Below are positions 52,199 through 61,206 of a stretch of 64,000 nucleotides of DNA, one piece after another (the first letter of the stretch is position 1; the number at the start of each line of letters is the position of its first letter). Where the stretch lies: contig CAWKIV010000009.1 in assembly GCA_963849885.1 (NCBI GenBank), positions 248,001 to 312,000 on the forward strand, written 5' to 3'. The notes under the pieces were generated by a model. The model had not been told where the DNA came from, made no database searches, and saw only the letters and a program-made list of their open reading frames with translations. The position numbers were made by a program, and so were the translations under genes. Origin of the DNA: CADCTP01 sp963849885. Lineage in GTDB: Bacteria; Actinomycetota; Actinomycetes; Mycobacteriales; CADCTP01.

Positions 52199-52665
52199 GG
52201 ACGCTCGCTCCCGGTCGGGGCGCCGGCGGCCGGCCGGGCCGGCGGGGTCGCGGCCACCAGCTGGATCGTGCCGACGACCGCGCCGAGCACGAGCAGGAAG
52301 ACCCCGACGTCGAAGGCCACCGCGGTGATCAGCTCCAGGCTGCCCAGGTGGACGACCTCGGCCCCGGGCGCGGGCGCGTGCTGCAGCGGCGCCGCGCCGG
52401 CCAGCAGCGGGACGAACGCGACCGCCAGCGCGATCAGCAGCCCGGCGACCGCGACGTGCGCGGCCCGGCGGACCGGCAGCGCCCGCCGCACCGCCGCCTG
52501 CCCGAAGGCCAGGTACTGCAGCAGCACGCCCAGCGCCGCGATCACCCCGCCGGCGAACCCGTCGCCCACGTCGACGTAGCCCTTGACCAGCACGGCGACC
52601 GCGACCACGAGCACCGGGGCGAGCAGCAGCCGGGCCACCGCCCGGGTCAGCTCGGTGGTCAGCAC
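52195..52665 (-). CDS. mrpB: Na+/H+ antiporter subunit MrpB
   Basis: The 156-residue protein has an MnhB domain (LKGYVDVGDGFAGGVIAALGVLLQYLAFG in the first half, and ELITAVAFDVGVFLLVLGAVVGTI in the second). GTG 52665 lies in the last unit of the junction repeat, and the upstream GTGCTGACC has the same form as the repeat units. That implies the repeats grew from the mrpA-mrpB junction. Confidence 0.93.
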   Translation of the reverse strand: MLTTELTRAVARLLLAPVLVVAVAVLVKGYVDVGDGFAGGVIAALGVLLQYLAFGQAAVRRALPVRRAAHVAVAGLLIALAVAFVPLLAGAAPLQHAPAPGAEVVHLGSLELITAVAFDVGVFLLVLGAVVGTIQLVAATPPARPAAGAPTGSERP

Positions 52666-52884
52666 AGCTTCCCCGGCGCGGCACAGCGGTCACCACAGCT
52701 TCCCCCGGCGCAGCACAGCGGTCAGCACAGCTTCCCCGGCGCAGCACAGCGGTCAGCACAGCTTCCCCCGGCGCGGCACAGCGGTCACCACAGCTTCCCC
52801 CGGCGCAGCACAGCGGTCACCACAGCTTCCCCCGGCGCAGCACAGCGGTCACCACAGCTTCCCCCGGCGCAGCACGGTGGCCAC
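52663..52884. repeat. Seven-copy 31/32-bp tandem repeat at the mrpA-mrpB junction
   Basis: Units beginning CACAGCTTCCCC start at 52663, 52694, 52726, 52757, 52789, 52821 and 52853. Lengths are 31 or 32 bp, depending on a run of four or five C. The last unit is the 3' end of mrpA. Read on the minus strand, a 32-bp unit forms a 12-codon mini-ORF (GTG ACC GCT GTG ... TGG TGA) whose TGA overlaps the next GTG. The 31-bp units break this pattern. Confidence 0.92.
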
Positions 52885-55119
52885 CGCGAGCATCGCGACC
52901 AGCACCACGGTGATCTCCACCAGCGTGTCCAGGCCGCGCAGGTCGGCCAGGATCACGGTCACCGCGTCCTTGCCGTGGGCGTCGTCGGTGAGCGCGAGCT
53001 GCCGGTCCGCGGACGGGTCGGCCGGCACCGGCCGGGACAGCCCGGCCCACACCACCAGCAGCACCAGGACGCCGGAGACGATCCCGACGAGCGGGTCCCG
53101 GAACCGGCGCGACCCGGTGACCGGCAGCGCCGCCTCCCGCCACAGCACGTCCCGCGGCACCAGCGCGAAGATCCCGACGAACAGCAGCATCAACAGGGTC
53201 TCGATGAGCACCGCGACCAGCGCCACGTCGGGCGCGCCGAGCAGCTCGTACGCGACCGCGAGGCTGAAGCCGACCAGGGACAGCGCGAGCACCAGCGACA
53301 CGTGCCGGCGCAGCGCGGCGACCACCACCGCGGCGGACGCGCAGGCCAGCAGCGCGACCACCAGCGGCAGGTCGCCACCGGCGACCGCGCCCACCCGGTA
53401 CGCCCCCTCGAACGGGGTCGCCGCCACCCCGACCCCGACCAGCAGCCCGGCCGGCACCAGCACCGCCACCACGCGGCCGCGCAGGTCCCGGACCTCGATG
53501 TCGTGGATCGCGTTGGACAGCCGGTTGAGCCCGGACAGGGTGCCGACGTAGAGCCGCTCCGGCCCGGCCGCCTCGCCGGCCCGGCGCAGCAGGCCGAGCA
53601 CCCGGCCGAGCAGCGGCAGCCCGGCCAGCAGCAGCAGGCCCAGCGCGTACGCGGCCAGCGCCATCACGTTCTCCACCCGCAGGTCCAGGTGGTAGGCCGG
53701 GTCGACGACGACCGGCACGCCGGCGGTGACCGTGGCCGCGTCCCCGGCCAGCACCGCGTACGGCCGGACCACGATCCCGCCCAGCAGCACCAGCCCGCCC
53801 AGCACGACGACCGGCGCGACCAGCCGGGCCGGCACCGGCCGCGGCTCGACCCGGCGCGGGCCGAGGAACACCCCGGCCCAGAACCGGCCGAGGTAGGCCA
53901 CGGTGAGCGCCGCGCCGAGCACCGCCGCGACGGCGAGCCAGGTCGAGTGCTCGACCGCGGCGGTGAAGAACAGCTCGTCCTTGAAGAAGCCGACGGTGAG
54001 CGGCAGCGCGGCCAGCGCGGCCGCGGCCAGCCCGCTGCCGGCGGCCAGCCACGGCATCGGCCGGGCCAGCCCGCCCACCTCGGACAGCGTCTTCGCCCCG
54101 GTCGCCTCGGTGACCGCGCCGCTGGCCATGAACAGCGCGCTCTTCGCCAGCCCGTGCGCGAGCACGTAGAAGCACGCCGCGGCCGCGCCGGCGGTGCCGC
54201 CGACGCCGAGCATCACCACCACGTAGCCGTACTGGGCGACGGTGGAGTAGGCGAGCACCCGCTTGAGCCCGTTCGCGGCCAGCGCGAGCAGCCCGCCGAG
54301 GGCCATCGAGGCGAGCCCGACCGCGATCAGCGCGTGCAGCACGGCCGGGCTGCGCTCCAGCAGCGGGTGCACCCGGCTGAGCACGAGCACGCCGGCCGCG
54401 ACCATCGCCGCCGAGTGCAGGTACGCCGACACCGGCGTCGGCGCGGCCATCGCCCGGGGCAGCCAGAAGTGGAACGGCACCTGCGCGCTCTTGGCCAGCG
54501 CACCAATCGCGATCAGCGCGGTGGCCAGGGTCAGCCCCGGCCCGGCGGTGGCCCGGTCGATCAGCTCCGGCACCGAGGTGGTCCCGTACTCGGCCCGCAG
54601 CACCAGGATCCCGATCAGCATGAGCACCGCCGACACCCCGGTGACCAGCAGCGCCATCAGCGCGGACAGCCGGGCCTCGCGGCGGTGCCGGTCGAAGCCG
54701 ATCAGCAGGTACGACACGATCGCGGTGAGGTCCCAGAAGACGAACAGCAGCAGCAGGTCCTGCGCGGTGGCCAGGCCGAGCATGGCCACCAGGAAGAGCA
54801 CCATCAGCGCGTGGAACCGCGGGCCCTCGGTCCGCGGCCGCTCCTCGTGCTCCAGGTGGCGCGGCAGGTACGCGGTCGCGTAGGTGAAGACCGCGACCCC
54901 GACCCCGGCGGCCAGCAGCGCGTACAGCGCGGCGAGGCCGTCCAGCCGGAAGGCCAGCCGCGCCCCCCAGCTCGGCAGCCAGGGGAGGTCGACGCCGTCC
55001 CCGCCGGCCTGCCGCCAGGCGAGGACGGCCACGGTGGCCAGCACGGCGATCCCGACCGCGGCGGCGCCGGCGATCCCCGGCCGCCGCCCCCGGCCCGGCG
55101 GCCGGACCGCCTCCCGCAC
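52849..55119 (-). CDS. mrpA: Na+/H+ antiporter subunit MrpA
   Basis: The 756-residue subunit has an NuoL-like N-terminal part (KSAQVPFHFWLPRAMAAPTPVSAYLHSAAMV, LLLLFVFWDLTAIVSYLL) with family Lys/Glu/His residues in place. A C-terminal MbhD/MbhE-like part is present (residues 590-750, VALVAVLIETLLMLLFVGIF and LVEITVVLVAML). Together with MrpD it drives Na+ efflux for proton uptake. GTG 55119 has AAGGGAG 7 nt upstream. It is the first gene of the operon mrpABCD-(ORF)-EFG. Its last codons were copied into the repeat. Confidence 0.95.
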   Translation of the reverse strand: MREAVRPPGRGRRPGIAGAAAVGIAVLATVAVLAWRQAGGDGVDLPWLPSWGARLAFRLDGLAALYALLAAGVGVAVFTYATAYLPRHLEHEERPRTEGPRFHALMVLFLVAMLGLATAQDLLLLFVFWDLTAIVSYLLIGFDRHRREARLSALMALLVTGVSAVLMLIGILVLRAEYGTTSVPELIDRATAGPGLTLATALIAIGALAKSAQVPFHFWLPRAMAAPTPVSAYLHSAAMVAAGVLVLSRVHPLLERSPAVLHALIAVGLASMALGGLLALAANGLKRVLAYSTVAQYGYVVVMLGVGGTAGAAAACFYVLAHGLAKSALFMASGAVTEATGAKTLSEVGGLARPMPWLAAGSGLAAAALAALPLTVGFFKDELFFTAAVEHSTWLAVAAVLGAALTVAYLGRFWAGVFLGPRRVEPRPVPARLVAPVVVLGGLVLLGGIVVRPYAVLAGDAATVTAGVPVVVDPAYHLDLRVENVMALAAYALGLLLLAGLPLLGRVLGLLRRAGEAAGPERLYVGTLSGLNRLSNAIHDIEVRDLRGRVVAVLVPAGLLVGVGVAATPFEGAYRVGAVAGGDLPLVVALLACASAAVVVAALRRHVSLVLALSLVGFSLAVAYELLGAPDVALVAVLIETLLMLLFVGIFALVPRDVLWREAALPVTGSRRFRDPLVGIVSGVLVLLVVWAGLSRPVPADPSADRQLALTDDAHGKDAVTVILADLRGLDTLVEITVVLVAMLAVATVLRRGKLW

Positions 55120-55190
55120 CGCGGTGCTCCCTTCGCCGCCGACCCGTTCCGGTCGGCCCACCCTAGAGGTCGGCGGCCGCCCGGGCGGCC

Positions 55191-57507
55191 TCACAGCCGG
55201 GCCCCGGTCTCGCGCGGTCGGCGCCGGTCCGCCGGCCGGCCGCCGGGACGGGCGGCCGGCCGGGCCCGCTCCCCGCGGCCCGGCCACCGGGTGAGGAGCT
55301 CCACCGCGAGCGGGGTCGCGGTGAACAGCGACGACCAGGTGCCCACGACGATCCCGACCAGCAGCGCGACCGCGAAGTCGGTGAGCGTGTCGCCGCCGAG
55401 CACGGCCAGCGCGCCCAGCACGAACAGCGCGCCCAGGCCGGTGTTCACCGTCCGCGGCAGCGTCTGCAGGCACGCGGTGGTGGCCAGGTCGGCCACCGAC
55501 CGCCCGCGGCGGCGGCCCCTGAGCAGCTCCCGGACCCGGTCGAAGACCACCACCGAGTCGTTCACCGAGTAGCCGACGACGGTGAGCAGCGCGGCCAGGA
55601 AGACCCCGTCGACCGGCTTGCCCAGCCAGGCGAAGACCCCGACCAGCACCAGCACGTCGTGCGCCATGGCCAGCACCGCGGCCGCGCCGAACGCCGGCCG
55701 GAACCGCACGGCCAGGTACGCCAGCTGCGCGGCCAGCGCGACCCCGAGCGCGACCAGCGCCTTGCGCCGCAGCTCGGAGCCGAGGCTGGGCCCGATCAGC
55801 TCGTCCCGGACCCGCTCGGTCTCCCCGCCCAGCGCGGCCAGCCCGGCCCGGATCCGGTCCAGCTCGGCGTCGTCCAGGTCGCCGGCCCGGACGGTCAGCT
55901 GCCGGTCGCCGCTGCTCTGCACCACCGCCTGGTCCACCCCGGCCGCCGCGACCACCCGGCGGGCGTCGGCCACGTCGACCGGCTGCGCGGTGCCGTACTC
56001 GACCAGCCGGCCGCCGGTGAACTCGACCCCGAGGTTCAGCCCCCGGGTGGCGATGCCGGCCACCGCGACCGCGACCAGCAGCGCGGACAGCGCGAGCCAG
56101 CGGCGGCGGTGCCGCATCAGGTCCGGGCGGCGGCGCAGCAGCCGGCGCCGGACCGCGCCGATGTCGCCCAGCCCGGTCCACCGGGGGCGCCGGGCCAGCC
56201 AGCCGCTGGCCGCGCCCAGCTCCAGCAGCGCCCGGCTGAGCACCAGCGCGGTGAACATCGACACCAGCACGCCGACCGACAGCGTCACCCCGAAGCCGCG
56301 CACCGGCCCGCTGGCCAGGAAGAACAGCAGGCCGGCGGCGAGCAGCGTGGTCACGTTGGAGTCGGCCACCGCGGACAGCGCGCCCCGGAAGCCGTCCCGG
56401 ACCGCGGTGCGCAGGCTGCCGCGGGCCGCGTACTCCTCCCGGGCCCGCTCGAAGACCAGCACGTTCGCGTCGATCGCCATCCCGATCGCGAGCACGAAGC
56501 CGGCGATCCCCGGCAGCGTGAGGGTGGCGCCGAGCGCGACCAGCACCGCGTACGAGATCAGGCCGTACGCGGCCAGCGCGACCGCGGCCAGCAGCCCGGC
56601 CAGCCGGTAGACCGCGAGCACGAACAGGACGGTGAGCAGCACCCCGATCACCGCGGCCCGGGCGCTGTCCCGGATCGCCTCCGCGCCCAGGGTGGCGCCG
56701 ACCGTGCGCTGCTCGACCACGTCCACCGGCACCGGCAGCGCGCCCGCGCTCACCAGCAGCGCGAGGTCGCGCGCCTCGGCCGGGGCGAACCGGCCGGTGA
56801 TGACCGTGGACCCGCCGGTGATCCCGACGTCGCAGCGCACGCCCGGGTCGACCCGCGGGGACGAGATGACCCGGCCGTCCAGCGCGATCGCGACCCGCCG
56901 GCGCGGGTCGTCCGGCGGCTGGCAGGCCGCGTCCGCGGTCAGCCGCTCCCAGGTGCGCTCGCCCGCGGACCGGAAGTCGACGGTCACCTGCCAGTCGGTG
57001 CCGAACCGCGGGTCCGGCGCCGCCTCCGCGCCGGCCACCGCCGAGCCGTCCAGGGCGGCCGGCCCGAGCCGGACCGGCTGCCCGGTCTCGTCCGGGACGG
57101 TCCGCTCCCGGCGCGGGTCGGCCGGCGCCCCGGGGGCGGCGGCGTCCGCGGCGCCGGCGCCGAGGACGGGGTGGATGGTCAGCTGCGCGGTGCGGCCGAT
57201 CACCTCGACGGCCTGCCGCGGGTCCTGCAGGCCGGGCAGGTCGACGATGATCCGCCGCTCGCCGGACCGGGTGAGCTGCGGCTCGGCGACGCCGAGCGCG
57301 TCCACCCGGCGGCGGAGCACCTCCAGCGTCCGGTCGGTGGCGGCGCCGTCGGCCCGGGCGGACGGACCGTCCCGGGTCTCCAGCACCACCTGGGTGCCGC
57401 CGCGCAGGTCGAGGCCGAGCTTGGGCGGGCGGGTGAGCGACGACGTAGGTGGACAGGACGAGCACGGCGAGCGCCAGAGCGGCGCGCGCCAGGGTGGCAC
57501 GGGACAC
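55191..57507 (-). CDS. secDF: SecDF fusion protein, frameshifted near its N-terminus
   Basis: GTG 57507 (GGAAGG upstream) opens a signal-anchor helix RATLARAALALAVLVLSTYVV. SecD continues in another frame with RPPKLGLDLRGGTQVVLETRDG. Removing one base in 57437-57445 joins them into 771 residues. The SecD part (1-440) has the periplasmic P1 domain (DALGVAEPQLTRSGERRIIVDLPG) and GMAIDANVLVFERAREE. The SecF part (about 470-740) has GVEFTGGRLVEYG, GYSVNDSVVVFDRVRE. SecDF uses the proton gradient to help protein export. Single-chain SecDF is less usual in actinobacteria than separate secD and secF. yajC is not adjacent. Confidence 0.9.
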
Positions 57508-57564
57508 GGCAGTGGACCTTCCGGGAAGCGCCGGTACGCCGGCGCGGTGGGCCTGGACGCGAGG

Positions 57565-58092
57565 TCAGGCCGCGGAAGGCGGAGCCCGGGCGGCGCCCGG
57601 GCGGCTGGGGCGGGAGGCGGCGGCGCGGTCGCCGGCCGGCGGTCCCGGCCCGGCCGCGGGGGCCACCACCGGCGGGGTGCCCGGCAGGACCGCCCCGCCG
57701 GCCAGGCCCGCGCCGGCAGCGCCCGAGCCGGCGGTGGCCGCAGCCATCGCCCACGCCGGCGCCGCGCCGCCCCGGTCGACGGCTCGATCACCGGTCCGGT
57801 CGCCGGTCCGGTCGCCGGTCCGGTCGCCGGTCCGGTCGGCAGTCCGCCCGACCGCTCCCCCGCGGCCGGTCGCCGGTCCGGCCCCGGTCGCCGCGCCCGG
57901 TGCGGCGGCGGACCAGCTGGCGCCGAGCGGGGCCGGTGCGGCCGGTGACAGGGGGCCGGTGGGAGTGCGGGCCGCCGTGGTGGGCCCGGCCAGCACCGCG
58001 CCGATCAGGGCCAGGGCCAGCGTCAGCCCGCGCGCGGCGGCCCCCCACCGCGCGCCGTCGGGCATCCCGCCCCCGGACCGACCGCCGATCAC
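57565..58092 (-). CDS. Ala/Pro/Gly-rich protein with DRTG repeats, unknown
   Basis: The 175-residue ORF has a hydrophobic segment near residues 20-40 (GLTLALALIGAVLAGPTTAA, a signal peptide or anchor). An Ala/Pro/Gly-rich chain then holds TGDR repeats (RTGDRTGDRTGDRTGDRAVDR), encoded by a 12-bp DNA repeat. GTG 58092 overlaps the antiporter stop (GTGA); ATG 58065 is the alternative. It has no family I know. Coding is supported by the overlap and the signal-like segment, but composition alone could give an open frame in this genome. Confidence 0.45.
   Translation of the reverse strand: MIGGRSGGGMPDGARWGAAARGLTLALALIGAVLAGPTTAARTPTGPLSPAAPAPLGASWSAAAPGAATGAGPATGRGGAVGRTADRTGDRTGDRTGDRTGDRAVDRGGAAPAWAMAAATAGSGAAGAGLAGGAVLPGTPPVVAPAAGPGPPAGDRAAASRPSRPGAARAPPSAA
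57791..57838. repeat. 12-bp tandem repeat
   Basis: CCGGTCCGGTCG is repeated four times in a row, in frame with the Asp-Arg-Thr-Gly repeat of the ORF on the minus strand. Confidence 0.85.
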
Positions 58093-59333
58093 CCCAGGCT
58101 ACGGGTCGCCGGCGCCCCGGGCCCGGTGCGCTCGACCGGCACCGAGGGACCCGCGGCCGACCGCACCGGCTCCCGGCGCAGCAGCCGCAGCCCCAGCCGG
58201 GCCGCCGGCTCGGCCAGCCGGGCCGCGACCGGCCCGAGCACCGCCATCAGCAGCACGTACGTCGCCGCCAGCGGGCCGACCGACGCCTCCACCCCGGCCG
58301 CCACCGCCAGCCCGGCGATGACGATGGAGAACTCGCCCCGGGCCACCAGCACCGACCCGGCCCGGAACCGGCCGAGCGTGCCGATGCCGGCCCGCCGGGC
58401 CGCCCACCAGCCGGTGGCCACCTTCGTGGCCAGCGTGACCACGCCGAGCGCCACCGCGACACCGAGCACCGGCGGGATCGCCGCCGGATCGGTCTGCAGC
58501 CCGAAGAAGACGAAGAACACCGCGGCGAACAGGTCGCGCAGCGGGGTCAGCACCGCCCGGGCGCTGTCCGCGGCCGGCCCGGACACCGCGATGCCGACCA
58601 GGAACGCGCCGACCGCGCTGGAGATGCCGAGCCGGTCGGCGAAGCCGGCCACCAGCAGCGCCAGCCCGAAGACCCGCAGCAGCAGCACCTCGTCGCTGGG
58701 CGAGAACACCAGCCGGGACACCAGGTGCCCGTACCGCAGGGCGAGCAGCAGGATCAGCCCGACCGCGGCGATCGCGACCAGCACCCGCCCGCTGGCCCCG
58801 ACCACGGTCGCCCCGGCCAGCACCCCGGTGAGGATGGGCAGGTAGAGCGCCATCACCAGGTCCTCGATCACCAGCACCGACAGCACCGCCGGGGTCTCCC
58901 GGTTGCCCAGCCGGCCCAGGTCGGACAGCAGCTTGGCGGCGATCCCGGACGAGCTGATGTACGTCACCCCGGCCAGCGCCAGCGCCGCCGCCGGGCCCCA
59001 GCCGAGCAGCAGCGCGACCACCGCGCCGGGCAGCGCGTTGAGCACGAAGTCGACCAGCCCGGACGGGGCGTGCCGGCGCAGGTTGCCGACCAGCTCGTCG
59101 GCGGAGTACTCCAGGCCGAGGGTGAGCAGCAGCAGCACCACCCCGATCTCCGCGCCGGCCTCGATGAACTCCTCGCTGGTGGCCAGCGGCACCAGCCCGC
59201 CCTCGCCGAAGGCCAGCCCGGCCAGCAGGTAGAGCGGGATCGGCGAGACGCCGATCCGCGCGGCCACCCGGCCGAGCACGCCGAGCCCGAAGACGACCGC
59301 CCCGAGCTCGAGCAGCAGCAGCGAGGTGTGCAC
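58089..59333 (-). CDS. khtU: K+(Na+)/H+ antiporter of the CPA2 family (KhtU/KefB-like)
   Basis: The 414-residue membrane protein has about 12 helices with CPA2 features: ISPIPLYLLAGLAFGEGGLVPLA-type start, GVVLLLLTLGLEYSADEL, VTYISSSGIAAKLLSDL and VLVIEDLVMALYLPILTGVL. It lacks the C-terminal RCK domain of KefB/C. The adjacent gene supplies a separate TrkA-C regulator, the KhtTU arrangement. It probably exports K+ against protons. The start lies 7 bp after the regulator's stop. Confidence 0.88.
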   Translation of the reverse strand: MHTSLLLLELGAVVFGLGVLGRVAARIGVSPIPLYLLAGLAFGEGGLVPLATSEEFIEAGAEIGVVLLLLTLGLEYSADELVGNLRRHAPSGLVDFVLNALPGAVVALLLGWGPAAALALAGVTYISSSGIAAKLLSDLGRLGNRETPAVLSVLVIEDLVMALYLPILTGVLAGATVVGASGRVLVAIAAVGLILLLALRYGHLVSRLVFSPSDEVLLLRVFGLALLVAGFADRLGISSAVGAFLVGIAVSGPAADSARAVLTPLRDLFAAVFFVFFGLQTDPAAIPPVLGVAVALGVVTLATKVATGWWAARRAGIGTLGRFRAGSVLVARGEFSIVIAGLAVAAGVEASVGPLAATYVLLMAVLGPVAARLAEPAARLGLRLLRREPVRSAAGPSVPVERTGPGAPATRSLG

Positions 59334-59339
59334 GCGGGG

Positions 59340-59834
59340 CTAGCTCCGCCCGGTCAGGATGTCCGCCACGGCCGCGACGCCCTCCGCGGTGCCGACCACC
59401 ACGACCACGTCCCGGCCGGCGAAGACGAACTCCGGCCCGGGCGAGGCGAGCACCTCGCCGCCGCGGATCACCGCGACGATGGAGGCGCCGGTGCGGGTGC
59501 GGGCGCGGGTGTCGCCCAGCGGCCGCCCCTCGTACGGCGACCCCGGCCGGACCGAGATCTCCTCGCTGACCAGCCCCTCGACCTGCTGCCGGAGCGCGGC
59601 CAGCCGCTCGATCACCCGGGTCGCGCCGAGGATCTCGGCCAGCGCGTCGGCCTCCTCGTCGGTCAGCCGCACCTGGGCCACGCAGGCGTCCGGGTCGCGC
59701 GCGTCGTAGATCACCAGCTCGCGCCGGCCGTCCCGGTGCGAGACCACGCCGACCCGGCGGCCGGCGGCGGTCTGGAAGTCGTGCCGCAGGCCGATCCCGG
59801 GCAGCGGCGTCTCCTCGACGCGGGTGGGCTTCAT
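59340..59834 (-). CDS. khtT: Cytoplasmic regulator of the K+/H+ antiporter (KhtT-like, TrkA-C domain)
   Basis: The 164-residue protein has a small N-terminal domain (EETPLPGIGLRHDFQTAAGRRVGVVSHRDGRREL, as in KhtT). A TrkA-C domain (about 85-160) has SPYEGRPLGDTRARTRTGASIVAVIRGGEVLASPGPEFVFAGRDVVVVVG. Such subunits gate the antiporter in response to c-di-AMP or nucleotides. ATG 59834 follows a weak -10 (CAGCAT) by 6 nt. Confidence 0.88.
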   Translation of the reverse strand: MKPTRVEETPLPGIGLRHDFQTAAGRRVGVVSHRDGRRELVIYDARDPDACVAQVRLTDEEADALAEILGATRVIERLAALRQQVEGLVSEEISVRPGSPYEGRPLGDTRARTRTGASIVAVIRGGEVLASPGPEFVFAGRDVVVVVGTAEGVAAVADILTGRS

Positions 59835-59864
59835 CCCCCGATGCTGACACGGCAGGATGCCGGC
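59835..59864. promoter_or_regulatory. 30-bp divergent gap with two weak -10 elements
   Basis: Plus: CAGGAT (59853-59858), 6 nt before GTG 59865. Minus: CAGCAT (59846 down to 59841), 6 nt before ATG 59834. Both keep A at position 2 and T at position 6. The spacing repeats the leaderless pattern seen at the 22- and 24-bp gaps, but here the hexamers do not overlap. Confidence 0.4.
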
Positions 59865-60629
59865 GTGGATCTCGGACTGGCAGGACGCGTGTACGTGGTC
59901 AGCGGCGGCTCCCGCGGGCTGGGCCGGGCGACGGCCGAGGCGCTGGTCGCGGACGGCGCCCGGGTGGTGGTCGGGGCCCGGGACGAGGCCGCGGTGGAGC
60001 GGGCGGCGCAGCAGCTCGGCGGGCCGGCGCACGCCGTCGGCGTGGTCGCCGACCTGGGCGAGGCCGCGGCGGCGGCGCGGCTGGTGGACGCGGCGCACAG
60101 CGCGTACGGCGGGCTGGACGGGGCGCTGGTCAGCGTCGGCGGCCCGCGGCCGGGCACCGCGCTGGGCACCGCCGAGGACGCCTGGCGGGCCGCGTTCGAG
60201 TCGGTCTACCTCGGGGCGCTGCGGCTGACCCGCCAGGTCGCCGGCGTGCTCGGCCCGGACGGCGGCTCGATCGCCTGGGTGCTGTCCAGCTCGGTGCGGA
60301 CGCCGATCCCCGGGCTGGCCATCTCCAACGGGCTGCGCCCCGGCCTGGCCGGGCTGGCCAAGACGCTGGCCACCGAGCTGGGCCCGCGCAACGTCCGGGT
60401 CAACGGGCTGCTGCCCGGCCGGGTCGCCACCGACCGGCTGATCGAGCTGGACTCGCTCTCCGGCGACCCGGCCGCGGCGCGGGCCGCCTCCGAGGCCGGC
60501 ATCCCGCTGCGCCGCTACGGCGAGCCGGCCGAGTTCGGCCGGGTGGCCGCCTTCGTGCTCTCCCCCGCGGCGTCGTACGTCACCGGCAGTGTCATCGCGG
60601 TCGACGGCGGCGCGATCCCGACCTGGTGA
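59865..60629 (+). CDS. Atypical short-chain dehydrogenase/reductase lacking the YxxxK motif
   Basis: The 254-residue SDR has a cofactor motif written SGGSRGLG (Ser for the usual Thr) near residue 13, and SVGGPRPG where NAG is normal. The catalytic Ser is in VLSSSVRTP, but the YxxxK motif is replaced by ISNGLRPGL with a later AKTLATE. From memory this SN-xx-R variant is shared by a group of SDRs, so it is probably a subfamily trait, not damage. The C-terminus (YVTGSVIAVDGGAIPTW) is normal. GTG 59865 is preferred to ATG 59841. Substrate unknown. Confidence 0.8.
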   Translation: MDLGLAGRVYVVSGGSRGLGRATAEALVADGARVVVGARDEAAVERAAQQLGGPAHAVGVVADLGEAAAAARLVDAAHSAYGGLDGALVSVGGPRPGTALGTAEDAWRAAFESVYLGALRLTRQVAGVLGPDGGSIAWVLSSSVRTPIPGLAISNGLRPGLAGLAKTLATELGPRNVRVNGLLPGRVATDRLIELDSLSGDPAAARAASEAGIPLRRYGEPAEFGRVAAFVLSPAASYVTGSVIAVDGGAIPTW

Positions 60630-60636
60630 GCCGCGG

Positions 60637-61206
60637 TCAGCCGAGCTGCAGCCGGGCGGCGCCGAAGGACACGTTGAAGCGGTCGCACCAGATCGACAGG
60701 CTGGCCAGCCGGCGCAGGTCGACCGAGTCGGGGAGGTCGTAGTTCTGGCTGCCGCGGTTGCCCTTGAGCCGGCCCAGGTCGACGTACCGGCCGTCGTCGA
60801 AGACGAACCAGCCGTCCCGGCCCGACCGGACCGGCGCGTCGGTCAGCCACACCTTGAGGTCCGGGCCGTTGGAGGTGTCCAGGTCCTCGATCCGCAGCAC
60901 CCGGCGGCCGCCGGGCAGCCCGAGCACCCGGACCGAGCCGGTGGTGCGGTGCTCGTGCGAGACGAAGCTGCCGCTCGCCAGCAGCACCGGCGCCGCTGAG
61001 GTCGCCGGGGCGGGGGCCGGGCGCGACCCGGCCGGCGCCGGCGGGACCGCCGTGCCGGCCCCCGTGCCGGCCGGCACGGTGGGCGCGGCCTCGGCCACGG
61101 TGTCGTCGACCCACAGCTTCCACGGCTGGAAGAGCGCCAGCCCGACCGCGCCGGCCGCCAGCGCGGGCACGAGCAGCAGGACCAGCAGCCGGCGGCGCTT
61201 CGTCAC
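60637..61206 (-). CDS. Membrane-anchored DM13-domain protein
   Basis: The 189-residue protein has an N-terminal helix (RLLVLLLVPALAAGAVGLALF), a Pro/Ala/Thr linker (to about 75) and a DM13 domain (LASGSFVSHEHRTTGSVRVL, DLKVWLTDAPV, YDLPDSVDLRRLASLSIWCDRFNVSFGAARL). DM13 domains are thought to bind redox groups; a conserved Cys (in SIWCDRF) is the usual candidate ligand. GTG 61206 overlaps the ABC exporter stop (GTGA), so the two are co-translated. Confidence 0.88.
   Translation of the reverse strand: MTKRRRLLVLLLVPALAAGAVGLALFQPWKLWVDDTVAEAAPTVPAGTGAGTAVPPAPAGSRPAPAPATSAAPVLLASGSFVSHEHRTTGSVRVLGLPGGRRVLRIEDLDTSNGPDLKVWLTDAPVRSGRDGWFVFDDGRYVDLGRLKGNRGSQNYDLPDSVDLRRLASLSIWCDRFNVSFGAARLQLG

Noticed and set aside
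52663..52884. CRISPR array
   Set aside because: The units are head-to-tail 31/32-bp copies with no unique spacers, and there are no cas genes.
55191..57507. Programmed frameshift in secDF
   Set aside because: No slippery heptamer with a following structure is evident. A one-base consensus error explains it more simply.
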